From: SZUA-545 sp050297855
Lineage (GTDB): Bacteria > Campylobacterota > Campylobacteria > Campylobacterales > SZUA-545
Direction of reading: 5' to 3'
Length of the DNA stretch: 64,000 nt
NCBI GenBank assembly: GCA_050297855.1
Contig: JBNKTC010000009.1
Coordinates: 52,729 to 116,728 of the forward strand
This document shows, piece after piece, positions 33,141-42,166 of the stretch. The notes beneath the pieces were generated by a model. The model was not told where the DNA came from, did not search any database, and was given only the letters and a program-made list of their open reading frames with translations. The position numbers were made by a program, and so were the translations under genes. Every line of letters begins with the position of its first letter. The first letter of the stretch is position 1.

Positions 33141-33792
33141 CCGCTGCCGGATGCTCTTCGGAGACGACTTTGAGCATATCCAGAAAGCCAAGATCCTGCT
33201 GCTGGGCGTGGGGGGTGTCGGGAGCTACTGCCTTGACTGCCTCTACCGCTCGGGGATTACCGATATCACGATCGTCGATTTCGACCGCTTCGACATCACC
33301 AACCAGAACCGCCAGATCGGCTCCGAGCATGTGGATGAAGTGAAGGTCGAGGTGCATGCGAAGATGTACCCCGGTGTGACGCCGATGAATCTGAAGATCG
33401 ACCCGGCGTGGGTGGAGGCGTTCGACTTCGGCCCTTACGACCTCGTTATCGACGCCATCGACGATGTGGAGGCCAAGATCGCCGTCATCAAGACAACCTG
33501 GCCCAAACTCATCAGCTCCATGGGGAGTGCCAAGCAGACCGACCCGACCCAGATCGAGATCGGCACGATCTGGAAGACGACCCATGACAAATTCGCCAAG
33601 AAGATCCGGGACCGGCTCAAAAAAGATCGTTTTAACAAGAAGTTTCCGGTAGTATTCTCAAAAGAGAGTGCCAAGTGCAAGGACAAGGGTTCGTTCTGCG
33701 CCGTCACGGGGGCGTTTGGGCTGACGCTCTGCTCCCTGGCCATCGAGACGATCGTCTCATCCATGAAAGCAAAAGAAAAGGAAGCCAATTGA
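33130..33792 (+). CDS. tcdA: tRNA threonylcarbamoyladenosine dehydratase-like (ThiF/E1 fold)
   Basis: This 220-residue E1-like protein has the nucleotide motif LLLGVGGVGSYCLDCLYRSG (about 23-42), VDFDRFDITNQNRQIG, and D-x-I-D-D in LVIDAIDDVEAK, plus a C-terminal KGSFCAVTGAFGL. TcdA cyclises t6A37 to ct6A in tRNAs. It is shorter than E. coli TcdA (about 268). It overlaps surE and shares the TTGA junction with nadE, so the operon is tightly packed. Confidence 0.82.
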   Translation: MRYDRCRMLFGDDFEHIQKAKILLLGVGGVGSYCLDCLYRSGITDITIVDFDRFDITNQNRQIGSEHVDEVKVEVHAKMYPGVTPMNLKIDPAWVEAFDFGPYDLVIDAIDDVEAKIAVIKTTWPKLISSMGSAKQTDPTQIEIGTIWKTTHDKFAKKIRDRLKKDRFNKKFPVVFSKESAKCKDKGSFCAVTGAFGLTLCSLAIETIVSSMKAKEKEAN

Positions 33793-35513
33793 AACCGCTA
33801 CGCGTCGCCCTGGCACAGTTTAACCCCACCGTCGGCGACATCCAGAAAAACAGCGACCAGATCATCCGCCTGATCGAGGAGGCAAAGCAGAAAGAGGTCG
33901 ACGTCATCGCCTTTCCCGAGCTCTGCATCACCGGCTACCCGCCCGAAGACCTGCTCTATAAACCCCACTTCATCAAAGAGAACCTCGACGCCCTGGAGAG
34001 TATCGCCGAGTATACCGAGGGGATCGTCGCCGTCGTCGGCTTCGTCGACCACGAGCATGACCTCTACAACGCCCTGGGGGTCCTCAACGGCCGGCAAGTC
34101 ATCGGTAAATACTACAAACAGCACCTCCCCAACTACGGCGTCTTCGATGAGAAACGCTATTTCCAGAAGGGGAGTGAACTGCTGCTGCTGGAGATGGACG
34201 GGGCCAAGATCGGCTTTGCCATCTGTGAGGATATCTGGCAGAGCACCAACCCGATCCAGCCCCAGGCTTTAAACGGCGCCGAGCTGATCATCAATATCAA
34301 CGCCTCCCCCTTCTCCGCCACCAAGACCCAGGCACGTATCGAGATGCTTAAGACCCGTGCCCGCGACCACCTGGTCTCCATCGCCTATGTCAATATGGTC
34401 GGCGGCCAGGACGAGCTGGTCTTCGACGGAGCAAGCATGATCGTCAACCCCAAGGGGGAGGTGGTCGCCCAGGCCAAATCCTTCGAGGACGAACTGCTCA
34501 TCTCCGACATCTCCCTGGAGCAGGCATTCCGGATGCAGCTTAAAGACACGCGGCTTAAGCACCTGCGCGCCTCCCTGGCGGACCAGTATACGCTTAAGAC
34601 GATCACCACCGCCCCGCCCCGTGACAAGAAATCCATCAGCCTGGATGTCCGCGAACAGCTCCAGAACGAGAGCGAGACGGCCCTGATCTACAAGGCACTG
34701 GTAACGGGACTGCGCGACTATATCCGCAAAAACGGTTTTTCCAAAGTCGTTATCGGCCTAAGCGGCGGGATCGACAGCGCCCTGACCGCCGCGGTGGCGG
34801 TGGACGCCCTGGGTAAGGAGAACGTCTACGGCATCCTCATGCCTTCGGAGTTCTCCTCACAGTCCAGCCTCGATGATGCGACTGACCTGGCCGTAAACCT
34901 GGGCATCGAGCACCATACGATCCCGATCAACGACGCCTATGACCAGTTTACGACCTCCCTCTCTCCGCTCTTTAAGGACCTCCCCTTCAATACCGCCGAG
35001 GAGAACCTCCAGGCCCGTATTCGCGGGATCCTGCTCATGGGGCTCTCAAACAAATTCGGCTGGATCGTCATCGCCACGGGGAACAAGAGCGAGATGAGCG
35101 TGGGCTACTCCACGCTCTACGGCGACCTGGTCGGGGGATTCGCCCTGCTCAAGGACGTCTTTAAGACCACCGTTTACGAACTCTCCAAGTACCGTAATAC
35201 CCTCGGCCACGTCATCCCGGAGAATACGATCACCAAGCCGCCGTCGGCTGAACTGCGCCCGGGACAAAAAGACCAGGACGAGCTTCCGCCTTATGATATA
35301 CTGGACTTTATCATTAAAGCGTACGTCGAGGAGGACTACTCCAAAGAGGATATCGTCTACATGGGGATCGACGAAGCGGTGGTCAACAAGGTCACCCGTC
35401 TCATCGACATGAACGAGTACAAACGGCGCCAGGCCCCTATCGGCGTCAAGATCACCGACAAAGCGTTCGGTAAAGACCGAAGGATGCCGCTGACCAATCT
35501 CTTCAAGCGCTGA
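33789..35513 (+). CDS. nadE: Glutamine-dependent NAD+ synthetase
   Basis: This 574-residue two-domain enzyme makes NAD from nicotinate adenine dinucleotide using glutamine nitrogen. The N-terminal nitrilase domain has E in FPELCITGYPPEDLL, K in HLPNYGVFDEKRYF and catalytic C in GFAICEDIW. The synthetase domain has the PP-loop GLSGGIDSAL and KDVFKTTVY. The frame is open from 33675 inside tcdA; the TTG at 33789 with AAGGAAG upstream gives the conserved start (M)KPLRVALAQFNPTVGD. Confidence 0.95.
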   Translation: MKPLRVALAQFNPTVGDIQKNSDQIIRLIEEAKQKEVDVIAFPELCITGYPPEDLLYKPHFIKENLDALESIAEYTEGIVAVVGFVDHEHDLYNALGVLNGRQVIGKYYKQHLPNYGVFDEKRYFQKGSELLLLEMDGAKIGFAICEDIWQSTNPIQPQALNGAELIININASPFSATKTQARIEMLKTRARDHLVSIAYVNMVGGQDELVFDGASMIVNPKGEVVAQAKSFEDELLISDISLEQAFRMQLKDTRLKHLRASLADQYTLKTITTAPPRDKKSISLDVREQLQNESETALIYKALVTGLRDYIRKNGFSKVVIGLSGGIDSALTAAVAVDALGKENVYGILMPSEFSSQSSLDDATDLAVNLGIEHHTIPINDAYDQFTTSLSPLFKDLPFNTAEENLQARIRGILLMGLSNKFGWIVIATGNKSEMSVGYSTLYGDLVGGFALLKDVFKTTVYELSKYRNTLGHVIPENTITKPPSAELRPGQKDQDELPPYDILDFIIKAYVEEDYSKEDIVYMGIDEAVVNKVTRLIDMNEYKRRQAPIGVKITDKAFGKDRRMPLTNLFKR

Positions 35514-35534
35514 TCCTTCCAAAGGAGGCTTATC

Positions 35535-36560
35535 ATGGGACACCATGCATGGTTGAGCAAGAGGATAGAAAAAACAGGCAAGGTACTGTGCGAAGCATGC
35601 CACCAGGCATGTGTGCTGGATGAAGGGGAGTACGGCATCTGCGGCATCCGCTATGTCGAAAACGGCGAGCTGATCCTCGCCACCTACGGCAAGGCCGCGG
35701 CGGTCAATGTCGACCCGATCGAGAAAAAACCGCTCTACCACTTCCTCCCCGGATCGCGCAGCTTCTCCGTCGGGACCGTGGGATGTAACTTCAGCTGCAC
35801 CTTCTGCCAGAATGCCGACATCTCCCAGTATCCCAAGGAACACCACCACGAGATCTTCGGCCGCGACCTTCCCCCCGAACAGATCGTCGAACTGGCCCTC
35901 GAGCATCGATGCGAGTCGGTCTCCTACACCTACAACGAAGCGGTCGTCTTTTTCGAATACGCCTACGATACGGCCAAACTTGCCCATGAAAAGGGTCTCA
36001 AAAACGTCTTCGTCACCAGTGGCTACGAGACCCACAAGGCCCTGGACACGATCGGCCCCTACCTCGATGCGATGAACATCGACCTCAAATCATTCAGCAA
36101 CGACTTCTACAAAAACATCTCGGGGGCACGCCTGAAACCGGTGCTTGATACGATCGAATACGCCTGGGACAAAGGGATATGGGTGGAGGTCACGACCCTG
36201 GCCATCCCGGGCCTGAACGACAGCGACGAGGAGCTGCAGCAGATCGCGGAGTTTATCGCCGGGGTCAGCCCCGACATGCCGTGGCACATCTCGGGCTTTT
36301 ACCCACAGTACAAGATGCTCGACCGGCCCCCGACTCCTCACAGCACGTTAAACAGAGCCTATAAGATCGGTAAAGCGGCGGGACTGAACTATGTCTTTGT
36401 AGGGAACGTCTTTGACGAAGACCGCAGCAGTACCTACTGTCCCAAGTGCAATACGAAAGTGATCGACCGGAGCGGTCATCTGGGCGAGATCGTCCATAAT
36501 CATCTCAAAGGGGGGGACTGCCCCTCATGCGGACAGAAAATCGCGGGGGTATGGGAGTAA
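35535..36560 (+). CDS. amrS: AmmeMemoRadiSam-type radical SAM protein
   Basis: This 341-residue radical SAM enzyme has the cluster motif C-N-F-S-C-T-F-C (about residues 90-97). An N-terminal C-x2-C pair and ICGIR, and a C-terminal zinc-ribbon-like C-P-K-C...C-P-S-C, match the AmrS family whose reaction is not established. AAGGAGG precedes the ATG. It is last in surE-tcdA-nadE-amrS. Its usual partner genes (AMMECR1 and Memo domains) are not adjacent. Confidence 0.9.
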   Translation: MGHHAWLSKRIEKTGKVLCEACHQACVLDEGEYGICGIRYVENGELILATYGKAAAVNVDPIEKKPLYHFLPGSRSFSVGTVGCNFSCTFCQNADISQYPKEHHHEIFGRDLPPEQIVELALEHRCESVSYTYNEAVVFFEYAYDTAKLAHEKGLKNVFVTSGYETHKALDTIGPYLDAMNIDLKSFSNDFYKNISGARLKPVLDTIEYAWDKGIWVEVTTLAIPGLNDSDEELQQIAEFIAGVSPDMPWHISGFYPQYKMLDRPPTPHSTLNRAYKIGKAAGLNYVFVGNVFDEDRSSTYCPKCNTKVIDRSGHLGEIVHNHLKGGDCPSCGQKIAGVWE

Positions 36561-36561
36561 C

Positions 36562-36873
36562 CTAGGAGTTGGCCATCTCCCGCTTGAGTTTGTCTTCGAC
36601 ATAATCGAAGACGCTGAAGCCGTGCTTGAGGTAACGTTGCAGGGAGAGTACGTCTTTAAGCACCAGGATGTATCCCATGTAGGGGACGAACCAGTAGAAG
36701 ATCGCTTTTAGCGTACTGTTTTTGACATGGTAGGTATCCATCAGATACTCCATCTGCTTGCTGTTTAGGTTAAAACTCTTGTAGATACCAAAGCCCACGG
36801 TGGCGACGAAATTAAGCAGGACGCCGAACAGGATCGCATCCTGGAACTCTTGAACAAATGACGAAAAATCCAT
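36562..36873 (-). CDS. Small membrane protein of unknown function
   Basis: This 103-residue protein has two or three hydrophobic segments (about 14-31 and 56-75) and a charged C-terminus. It is the last gene of the leftward fapA-ruvA-ddl-CoA-binding-ilvA run, 8 bases after ilvA, and nearly touches amrS from the opposite direction. I recognise no family. Confidence 0.6.
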   Translation of the reverse strand: MDFSSFVQEFQDAILFGVLLNFVATVGFGIYKSFNLNSKQMEYLMDTYHVKNSTLKAIFYWFVPYMGYILVLKDVLSLQRYLKHGFSVFDYVEDKLKREMANS

Positions 36874-36881
36874 AAAAACCT

Positions 36882-38090
36882 TTACTCCTCGGTAAATTCG
36901 AAACCGTGTTGTCTCAGTGCGTCGCGGATCTCCTGCTGATGCTCCTCGCCTTTTGTCTCCAAGGAGACGGAGACGTTGGCATCGCCGAACTCCAGGAGAT
37001 GGGAGGTGCGGTCGTAATCGATCTGGACGATGTTGGCCCGCAGCTCCTCGAAGACATGGGAGAGTTTCGTAAGACTCCCTGGCTTGTCGATCAGCGTGAC
37101 CGTCAGACTCATCTTGCGGAAAGACTTTTGCAGCCCCTTCTCAATAATAAGGCTGATCATCGTCACATCGATGTTCCCGCCGCTCAGGACCACACCGACT
37201 TTCTGATCTTTTCCGATTGCGGCGCGGTTGTGCAGGATGGCAGCGACTCCCACCGCCCCGGCACCTTCGACCACCAGTTTCTGACGTTCGATGAGGAAAA
37301 GGATCGCATTGGCGATCTCCTCATCATCCACTTCGACTATATCATCGACAAATTCGGCAATATATTTATAGGTCTCGATCGCCGTATCGCGTACCGCGAT
37401 CCCGTCGGCGATGGTCTTGACCCCCAGGGAGTCCTGGGGTTTTTTGGAGAGGAAGGAGTTGCGCATGGCGGGAGCACCGGCCGCGGTGACCCCGATCACC
37501 TTGATATCCGGTTTGATGCTCTTGGCTGCCACGGCGATCCCGCTGATCAGCCCGCCGCCGCCGATAGGAACGAGCAGGACGTCCAGGTCCGGGACCTCCT
37601 CCAGCATCTCCAGCGCCACGGTCCCCTGTCCCGCGATCACCTGCTCGTCGGTAAAGGGGTGGATAAAGGTGAGGTTCTCTTTTTTGGCAAACTCGATCGC
37701 ATAGGCGTAGGCCTCGTCATAGCTGCTGCCGTGCAGGATCACTTCGGCCCCCAGCGCCTTGGTGCCGTTGACCTTTAGCAGCGGGGTCGCCTCGGGCATA
37801 ACGATATAGGCCTTGATCCCGTAATGACCCGCCGAGAAGGCGACACCCTGGGCATGGTTACCCGCACTGGCGGCGATGACGCCGCGTGCTTTCTCCTCTT
37901 CGGTGAGTGTGGAGATCTTGTTAAAGGCGCCCCGGATCTTAAAGGCCCCCGTATTCTGGAGGTTCTCTTTTTTGATATAGACCTCGGCATCGACCGTCCG
38001 GCTTAAAAGAGGAGCATAGGAGAATGAGGTGTGTTTGATAACCCCTTTAAGACGTTCCTGTGCCGCTTTGACATCATCCAGCGTGATCAT
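36882..38090 (-). CDS. ilvA: Threonine ammonia-lyase with ACT domain
   Basis: A PLP enzyme converting threonine to 2-oxobutyrate for isoleucine synthesis. In the 402-residue protein K51 in NTGAFKIRGAFNKI is the PLP lysine, SAGNHAQGVAF and the Gly-rich PIGGGGLISGIA bind the cofactor phosphate, and a C-terminal ACT-like domain (about 325-402) probably gives feedback control. The length matches the roughly 400-residue form, not the 510-residue E. coli IlvA. It overlaps the CoA-binding gene by one base. Confidence 0.92.
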   Translation of the reverse strand: MITLDDVKAAQERLKGVIKHTSFSYAPLLSRTVDAEVYIKKENLQNTGAFKIRGAFNKISTLTEEEKARGVIAASAGNHAQGVAFSAGHYGIKAYIVMPEATPLLKVNGTKALGAEVILHGSSYDEAYAYAIEFAKKENLTFIHPFTDEQVIAGQGTVALEMLEEVPDLDVLLVPIGGGGLISGIAVAAKSIKPDIKVIGVTAAGAPAMRNSFLSKKPQDSLGVKTIADGIAVRDTAIETYKYIAEFVDDIVEVDDEEIANAILFLIERQKLVVEGAGAVGVAAILHNRAAIGKDQKVGVVLSGGNIDVTMISLIIEKGLQKSFRKMSLTVTLIDKPGSLTKLSHVFEELRANIVQIDYDRTSHLLEFGDANVSVSLETKGEEHQQEIRDALRQHGFEFTEE

Positions 38091-38518
38091 CAGGCCAGAC
38101 TCTTATGTTCGACCATCAGGCACTTGTTCTGCACCACTTTGATCCCGGCTGCCTTGGCGTTTTCCGAAGCCTCGTTGTTGACGATCCCTTTTTGCAGCCA
38201 GAGCACATCGACGTCACCGCGCGCTTTGACCGCCTCCACGATCGCCGGGATGGCATTCGGTTTGCGGAAGACATTGACCATGTCCACTTTACCGGGGATC
38301 TCGGCCAGGCTGCGGTAGACCTTCTCTCCCAGGATCTCATCCTCTTTGGGATAGACCGGGATGATCGTATAGCCGGCTTGCTGCATATATTTGGGGACAA
38401 AATGGCTCGCCTTGCTCTCATCTGGAGAGAGGCCGATGACGGCGATCGTCTTTACCGATCCGAGGATCGTTCTGATCTCGTCCGATGTTTCGTTGACTGT
38501 CGGGAATTCACACTCCAT
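38090..38518 (-). CDS. CoA-binding domain protein (YccU-like)
   Basis: This 142-residue Rossmann-like protein has IAVIGLSPDESKASHFVPKY near 23-42, then IIPVYPK and WLQKGIVN, as in the YccU/CoA-binding family (relative of succinyl-CoA synthetase alpha). Its cellular role is not established. It sits two bases after ddl and overlaps the ilvA start. Confidence 0.85.
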   Translation of the reverse strand: MECEFPTVNETSDEIRTILGSVKTIAVIGLSPDESKASHFVPKYMQQAGYTIIPVYPKEDEILGEKVYRSLAEIPGKVDMVNVFRKPNAIPAIVEAVKARGDVDVLWLQKGIVNNEASENAKAAGIKVVQNKCLMVEHKSLA

Positions 38519-38520
38519 GG

Positions 38521-39567
38521 TTACACCTTTCCTTTGGATGACTGGATTTTGTTGATATAGAGATAATCGATGGTGATACTGCGCTTGCGCGGCAGGTTAT
38601 TGCTCAGTTCTTTAACGGATGCCCCGAAATCGTCAAAGAGGTAGTTGGCCATACTGCCGGGGATCGGATTGATCTCGTTGAGGTAGACGGCATCGTCGAT
38701 GACGAAAAAGTCACAGCGGATCAGGCTGCCGTCGAAAAGGGTATTATAGATCTTTTTGAAGTTATCGTGCATTGCGGCGGCCAGGCTATGGGGGATATCC
38801 GCGGCAGCAGGCTTGCCGTCACGGCTGAAGTCGAGGTACTTTTTGTCAAAATCAAGGAACTCCTCCTTCTGGGGGTTCTCGATGATGGAGAGCCGGTGCT
38901 CACCGGCGCGGTAGCCCGCCAGGTTATACTCCCGTACCCCTTCGATAAAAGGTTCGACCAGCACTTCGCTGTCAAACTCGAACGCAACGTCCAGGGCGTA
39001 CTCCAGTTCGGCCGCTTCCTTGACGATGCTCACCCCGATTGAGCTGCCCAGGCGCAGGGGCTTGATGATCACGGGATAGTCGAATTTCAGCTCGTAGGAC
39101 TCACCGCGACGGATCAATTGGTAATCCACCGTCTTGACACCCAGTTCATTGGCGTAGAGTTTGGTGTAGAGCTTGTTAAAACTCAGCACGCTCGCTTCGA
39201 TCCCCGGCCCGATATAGGGGAGCCCGTAGAAATCAAAGAGGGACGCCATCTTGCCGTCTTCTCCGTCACCACCGTGAATCAGGTTGATCATGCAGTCGAT
39301 AGCCACCGGTTTGGACCCGAAGAGCCCGCCCGTCTCGAAACCGCCTTTGGCAAGGGAGAGCTTTTTAGCCTTTTTGTACTCCCCCCTGCTGAAATAGGTC
39401 GACTTCATATCCGCTGCCTCGATCAGGTAGAACTCCCGGTCTGCCGAGACGAATACGAAACGGAGGTCAAACCCCTCCAGCACTTTTTTCAGTGTGATCG
39501 CACTGACCACGCTGATCTCGTGTTCAAAACTCATGCCGCCGAATACAATACCAAAAACTTTTTTCAA
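38521..39567 (-). CDS. ddl: D-alanine--D-alanine ligase
   Basis: An ATP-grasp enzyme for the D-Ala-D-Ala peptidoglycan dipeptide. The 348-residue protein starts KKVFGIVFGGMSFEHEISVV; LIHGGDGEDGKMASLFDFYG, YPVIIKPLRLGSSIGVS and YLNEINPIPGSMA are the family motifs. The start chosen is a TTG at 39567 with TAAGGT upstream; the longer open frame overlaps ruvA and reads as noise. It is 17 bases after ruvA. Confidence 0.95.
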   Translation of the reverse strand: MKKVFGIVFGGMSFEHEISVVSAITLKKVLEGFDLRFVFVSADREFYLIEAADMKSTYFSRGEYKKAKKLSLAKGGFETGGLFGSKPVAIDCMINLIHGGDGEDGKMASLFDFYGLPYIGPGIEASVLSFNKLYTKLYANELGVKTVDYQLIRRGESYELKFDYPVIIKPLRLGSSIGVSIVKEAAELEYALDVAFEFDSEVLVEPFIEGVREYNLAGYRAGEHRLSIIENPQKEEFLDFDKKYLDFSRDGKPAAADIPHSLAAAMHDNFKKIYNTLFDGSLIRCDFFVIDDAVYLNEINPIPGSMANYLFDDFGASVKELSNNLPRKRSITIDYLYINKIQSSKGKV

Positions 39568-39584
39568 ATGATCTACCTTAATAT

Positions 39585-40145
39585 TTATTTCTGAAAATAA
39601 CGCAGTGCCTCTTTGACCAGCGACTCTGTGTCGCTGCCCTGGCATTTGGCCAGGGTCTTCTGCACCGCCTCTTTTTTAAAGCCCAAAGACTCCAGGGCCA
39701 TGGCCGCCTCTTCGTAGGCCTGGGAGGCGCCGCTACGCTCCTCCATATCCACGACAAAGCCGCCCAGCTGGACCAGGATCACACCGGCACTCTTGGGCCC
39801 GATACCGGGAACCCGTTTGAGGGTCGTGATGTCCTTGTTCTCGATGACCTGGGCGAAGACCGAAGGGGAGAAGGTCGAACAGATCGCCATGGCCACCTTG
39901 GGACCGACGCCGTTGACCTTCAGAAGCATCTCGAACATCTTCTGCTCGTTCACGTCCATGAAGCCGTAGAGCGCCTGGCCGTCCTCCCGGACAATATGGG
40001 TCGTGTGGATCGTCACCTCATCGCTTTTCAGGAGCGAGTAGCAGTTGACCGAGATAAAGACCCGGTAGACTACCCCGCCGGGGGTCAGGATATCCACGAA
40101 GGAGAGCTCTTTTTTGACGATTTTTCCGTTTAGACCGATGATCAT
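39585..40145 (-). CDS. ruvA: Holliday junction branch migration subunit RuvA
   Basis: This 186-residue RuvA has an OB fold (MIIGLNGKIVKKELSFVDIL...), tandem helix-hairpin-helix motifs (KVNGVGPKVAMAI and RVPGIGPKSAGVIL) and the C-terminal RuvB-binding domain (ALESLGFKKEAVQKTL). The ATG overlaps the fapA stop by four bases. fapA-ruvA-ddl divergent from murJ-cysS is also known from Campylobacter. Confidence 0.95.
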   Translation of the reverse strand: MIIGLNGKIVKKELSFVDILTPGGVVYRVFISVNCYSLLKSDEVTIHTTHIVREDGQALYGFMDVNEQKMFEMLLKVNGVGPKVAMAICSTFSPSVFAQVIENKDITTLKRVPGIGPKSAGVILVQLGGFVVDMEERSGASQAYEEAAMALESLGFKKEAVQKTLAKCQGSDTESLVKEALRYFQK

Positions 40146-42046
40146 ATAAATTTCACTTCCACGTTATATTCACTCTCTCCTACCATCTTAAGCTGCAGCG
40201 ACGACGCTTTCATCCCTACTTTGGGGATATACTCGATCGTTTCGGGGGGATCGAGCAGTTTGTAATAGATCCGGTTGTGGGTGCTCCACGCTTTCATGTT
40301 AATGATGCGTGCATGCAGGGCCGCATCCTGGATCAGGGTGATCTCGTCCTTCTCCTTGCCCAGTTTCTCTTCCCACACTTCCAGTTCGTCCTGGATGTCC
40401 GTGACCTCGTTCATCACCTCCATGAACTTTTTGTAGCGGTCGATATGGACCTGGGAGGGTTTGCGCCCCTCTTTCTTGGCCTGGAGAATATGTTCTTTAA
40501 GCTGGGCCGTCGACTCCTGGGCCTGGCGCACCTGGCGCTTTTTCTCCAGCAGCTTCTTCTGGGCAGTGTCGATCTTGGCTTCGAGCTCCTTGACCCGGTC
40601 GACGAACCCTGCGATCTTCTCTTTATCCTCCTGGGTCGCCGCCGGTTCGATAATAAAGTGGTTGTCCGAACCTTTCAGCTCCTGGGTCAGGACGATCTCC
40701 TGGGAGGCGATGATCTTGGCGTTGGAGAAGAGGCTGCCGATCTCGATCCGTTTTCCCCGGATCGTCCCGCCGATCACCTGGTCGATATGGATATCGTCCC
40801 CGACGACCTCACCGCCCGCCAGCTGACGGATACGAATACTCTTGCCTTCGACGTACCCTTTGTGGATATCGATCGTAACGTTCTTTCCAAAGACCTTGCT
40901 GGTCTTATGGGTCTGGCCGCCGATCTTGACCGTCTCCGCCCGCACCTCCGCACTGTTGGCGACACTGCCGTCGACAATGATCTCGGAGGCTTCGATCTTG
41001 GTATTGGGCCCGATATTGTCCTCGTGCTTGTCCTTGCCTTTGAGGGCGATCTTGATGTCCTTGTCCTGCTCGGCGTTGATATTCCCGGTGGAGCGGAAGG
41101 TCGCTTCGGTGATCTCCAGCGTATCGGAGATGCGCAGCTCCTTGTCGTCAAGCCGGACATACCCTTTTGCCTTGGCGATATACTGGATCTTCTCCACCGT
41201 TTCGTGGACGTCGATGGTCTGGACATCCACGACAAACTCCGGCTCGTGGGTCACTGTCGGTTCGGGGGAAGGGATGAACTCACCCCGGAAGTTCCGGCCG
41301 GGAACCCCCTGGCGCGGTTTGATGTATTCGGCTGCCACCTCGCCCTCTTCGATCGTCGTGATGTAACCCCGTTCGCGGTAGTCGACACGTTTGGCATCTT
41401 CTTCCGTCTTGGCCTTCTTCTTGGGTTCGTGCAGTTTGATGGCATCATTGACCGTCGGGACCGGATCAAGCCAGTGGCAGAGCTCCAGGACGAAATCCGC
41501 CTCCAGGTGGTCCTTGACGCGTATCTTGGTGACAAGGTTTTTGATCCCCTCTTTCATCTTGTCGTCAAAGAGGTCGATCAGTATCCCGTTGCGGAGCTTG
41601 CGTTTGTTGATCTCTTTGGTCAGCGTATCTTCCAGGATCGGGGTATAGACCAGGCGGGACTCTTTTTTAATGACCGCTTTGGCACGGGAGTGGGTCTTGT
41701 TGACCGTCATCTGCATCACCAGATTAAAATCTTTTTTCTTCGCCTTGGGGTAGATGCTCACTTCGTATATCTGGCGGATCACCAGGTCGGGGTTCAGGAG
41801 CAGCTTTTCGTCGTTCAGGTCCATCGAACCCTCCCCGACGACTTCGGAACCGTTTGCCATGGAGACATTGGTGGAAGTCTTGATCACGTCAAAATCGATA
41901 TCGGCGACCGGCATCCCCGTCTCCTTGGCGACCCGCCGCAGGAGTTTGGGAATACTGTCGGTTTTTTTGATCGCAAAATTTCCTATCGGGGCGCGTCTGT
42001 CCGAACCCGGTTCTTTGCTGCCGTCAAAAATATCAAATAGACCCAC
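40142..42046 (-). CDS. FapA-like DUF342 protein
   Basis: This 634-residue protein has an N-terminal charged region, a central DUF342 parallel beta-helix-like part (about 240-450: RFRG-type turns, VDGSVANSAEVRAETVKIGG) and a C-terminal coiled coil (about 470-560) followed by a short beta domain. Relatives include FapA, implicated in polar flagellar assembly in Vibrio; the role here is inferred. It starts at a GTG with GAGGAT upstream and heads the leftward operon, divergent from murJ. Confidence 0.8.
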   Translation of the reverse strand: MGLFDIFDGSKEPGSDRRAPIGNFAIKKTDSIPKLLRRVAKETGMPVADIDFDVIKTSTNVSMANGSEVVGEGSMDLNDEKLLLNPDLVIRQIYEVSIYPKAKKKDFNLVMQMTVNKTHSRAKAVIKKESRLVYTPILEDTLTKEINKRKLRNGILIDLFDDKMKEGIKNLVTKIRVKDHLEADFVLELCHWLDPVPTVNDAIKLHEPKKKAKTEEDAKRVDYRERGYITTIEEGEVAAEYIKPRQGVPGRNFRGEFIPSPEPTVTHEPEFVVDVQTIDVHETVEKIQYIAKAKGYVRLDDKELRISDTLEITEATFRSTGNINAEQDKDIKIALKGKDKHEDNIGPNTKIEASEIIVDGSVANSAEVRAETVKIGGQTHKTSKVFGKNVTIDIHKGYVEGKSIRIRQLAGGEVVGDDIHIDQVIGGTIRGKRIEIGSLFSNAKIIASQEIVLTQELKGSDNHFIIEPAATQEDKEKIAGFVDRVKELEAKIDTAQKKLLEKKRQVRQAQESTAQLKEHILQAKKEGRKPSQVHIDRYKKFMEVMNEVTDIQDELEVWEEKLGKEKDEITLIQDAALHARIINMKAWSTHNRIYYKLLDPPETIEYIPKVGMKASSLQLKMVGESEYNVEVKFI

Positions 42047-42104
42047 GATATCCTCATCACGGAACCTTCCCTGCCCGAAAGATCCCAGTTCATTTTTTGT
42101 TTAG

Positions 42105-42110
42105 AGTATA
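42105..42110 (-). promoter_or_regulatory. Possible fapA -10
   Basis: The minus strand reads GTTATACT between A/T runs, about 60 bases upstream of the fapA GTG. No -35. Confidence 0.35.
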
Positions 42111-42154
42111 ACAAAAAAAAGCTGATTGGATGGGGCCTTTAATCCGCTCAGGAG

Positions 42155-42160
42155 TATAAT
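42155..42160 (+). promoter_or_regulatory. TATAAT just upstream of murJ
   Basis: TATAAT ends six bases before the murJ ATG (42167), which would make the message start at or near the ATG. There is no -35, and an AGGAG is present 12 bases before the ATG, so an upstream start with a normal leader is equally possible. Confidence 0.3.
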
Positions 42161-42166
42161 CCCTTC

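Noticed and set aside
40277..42040. A 587-codon open frame antisense to the fapA-like gene
   Set aside because: Same low-complexity mirror composition; the minus strand frame has family motifs, a GTG with a ribosome-binding site and operon spacing.
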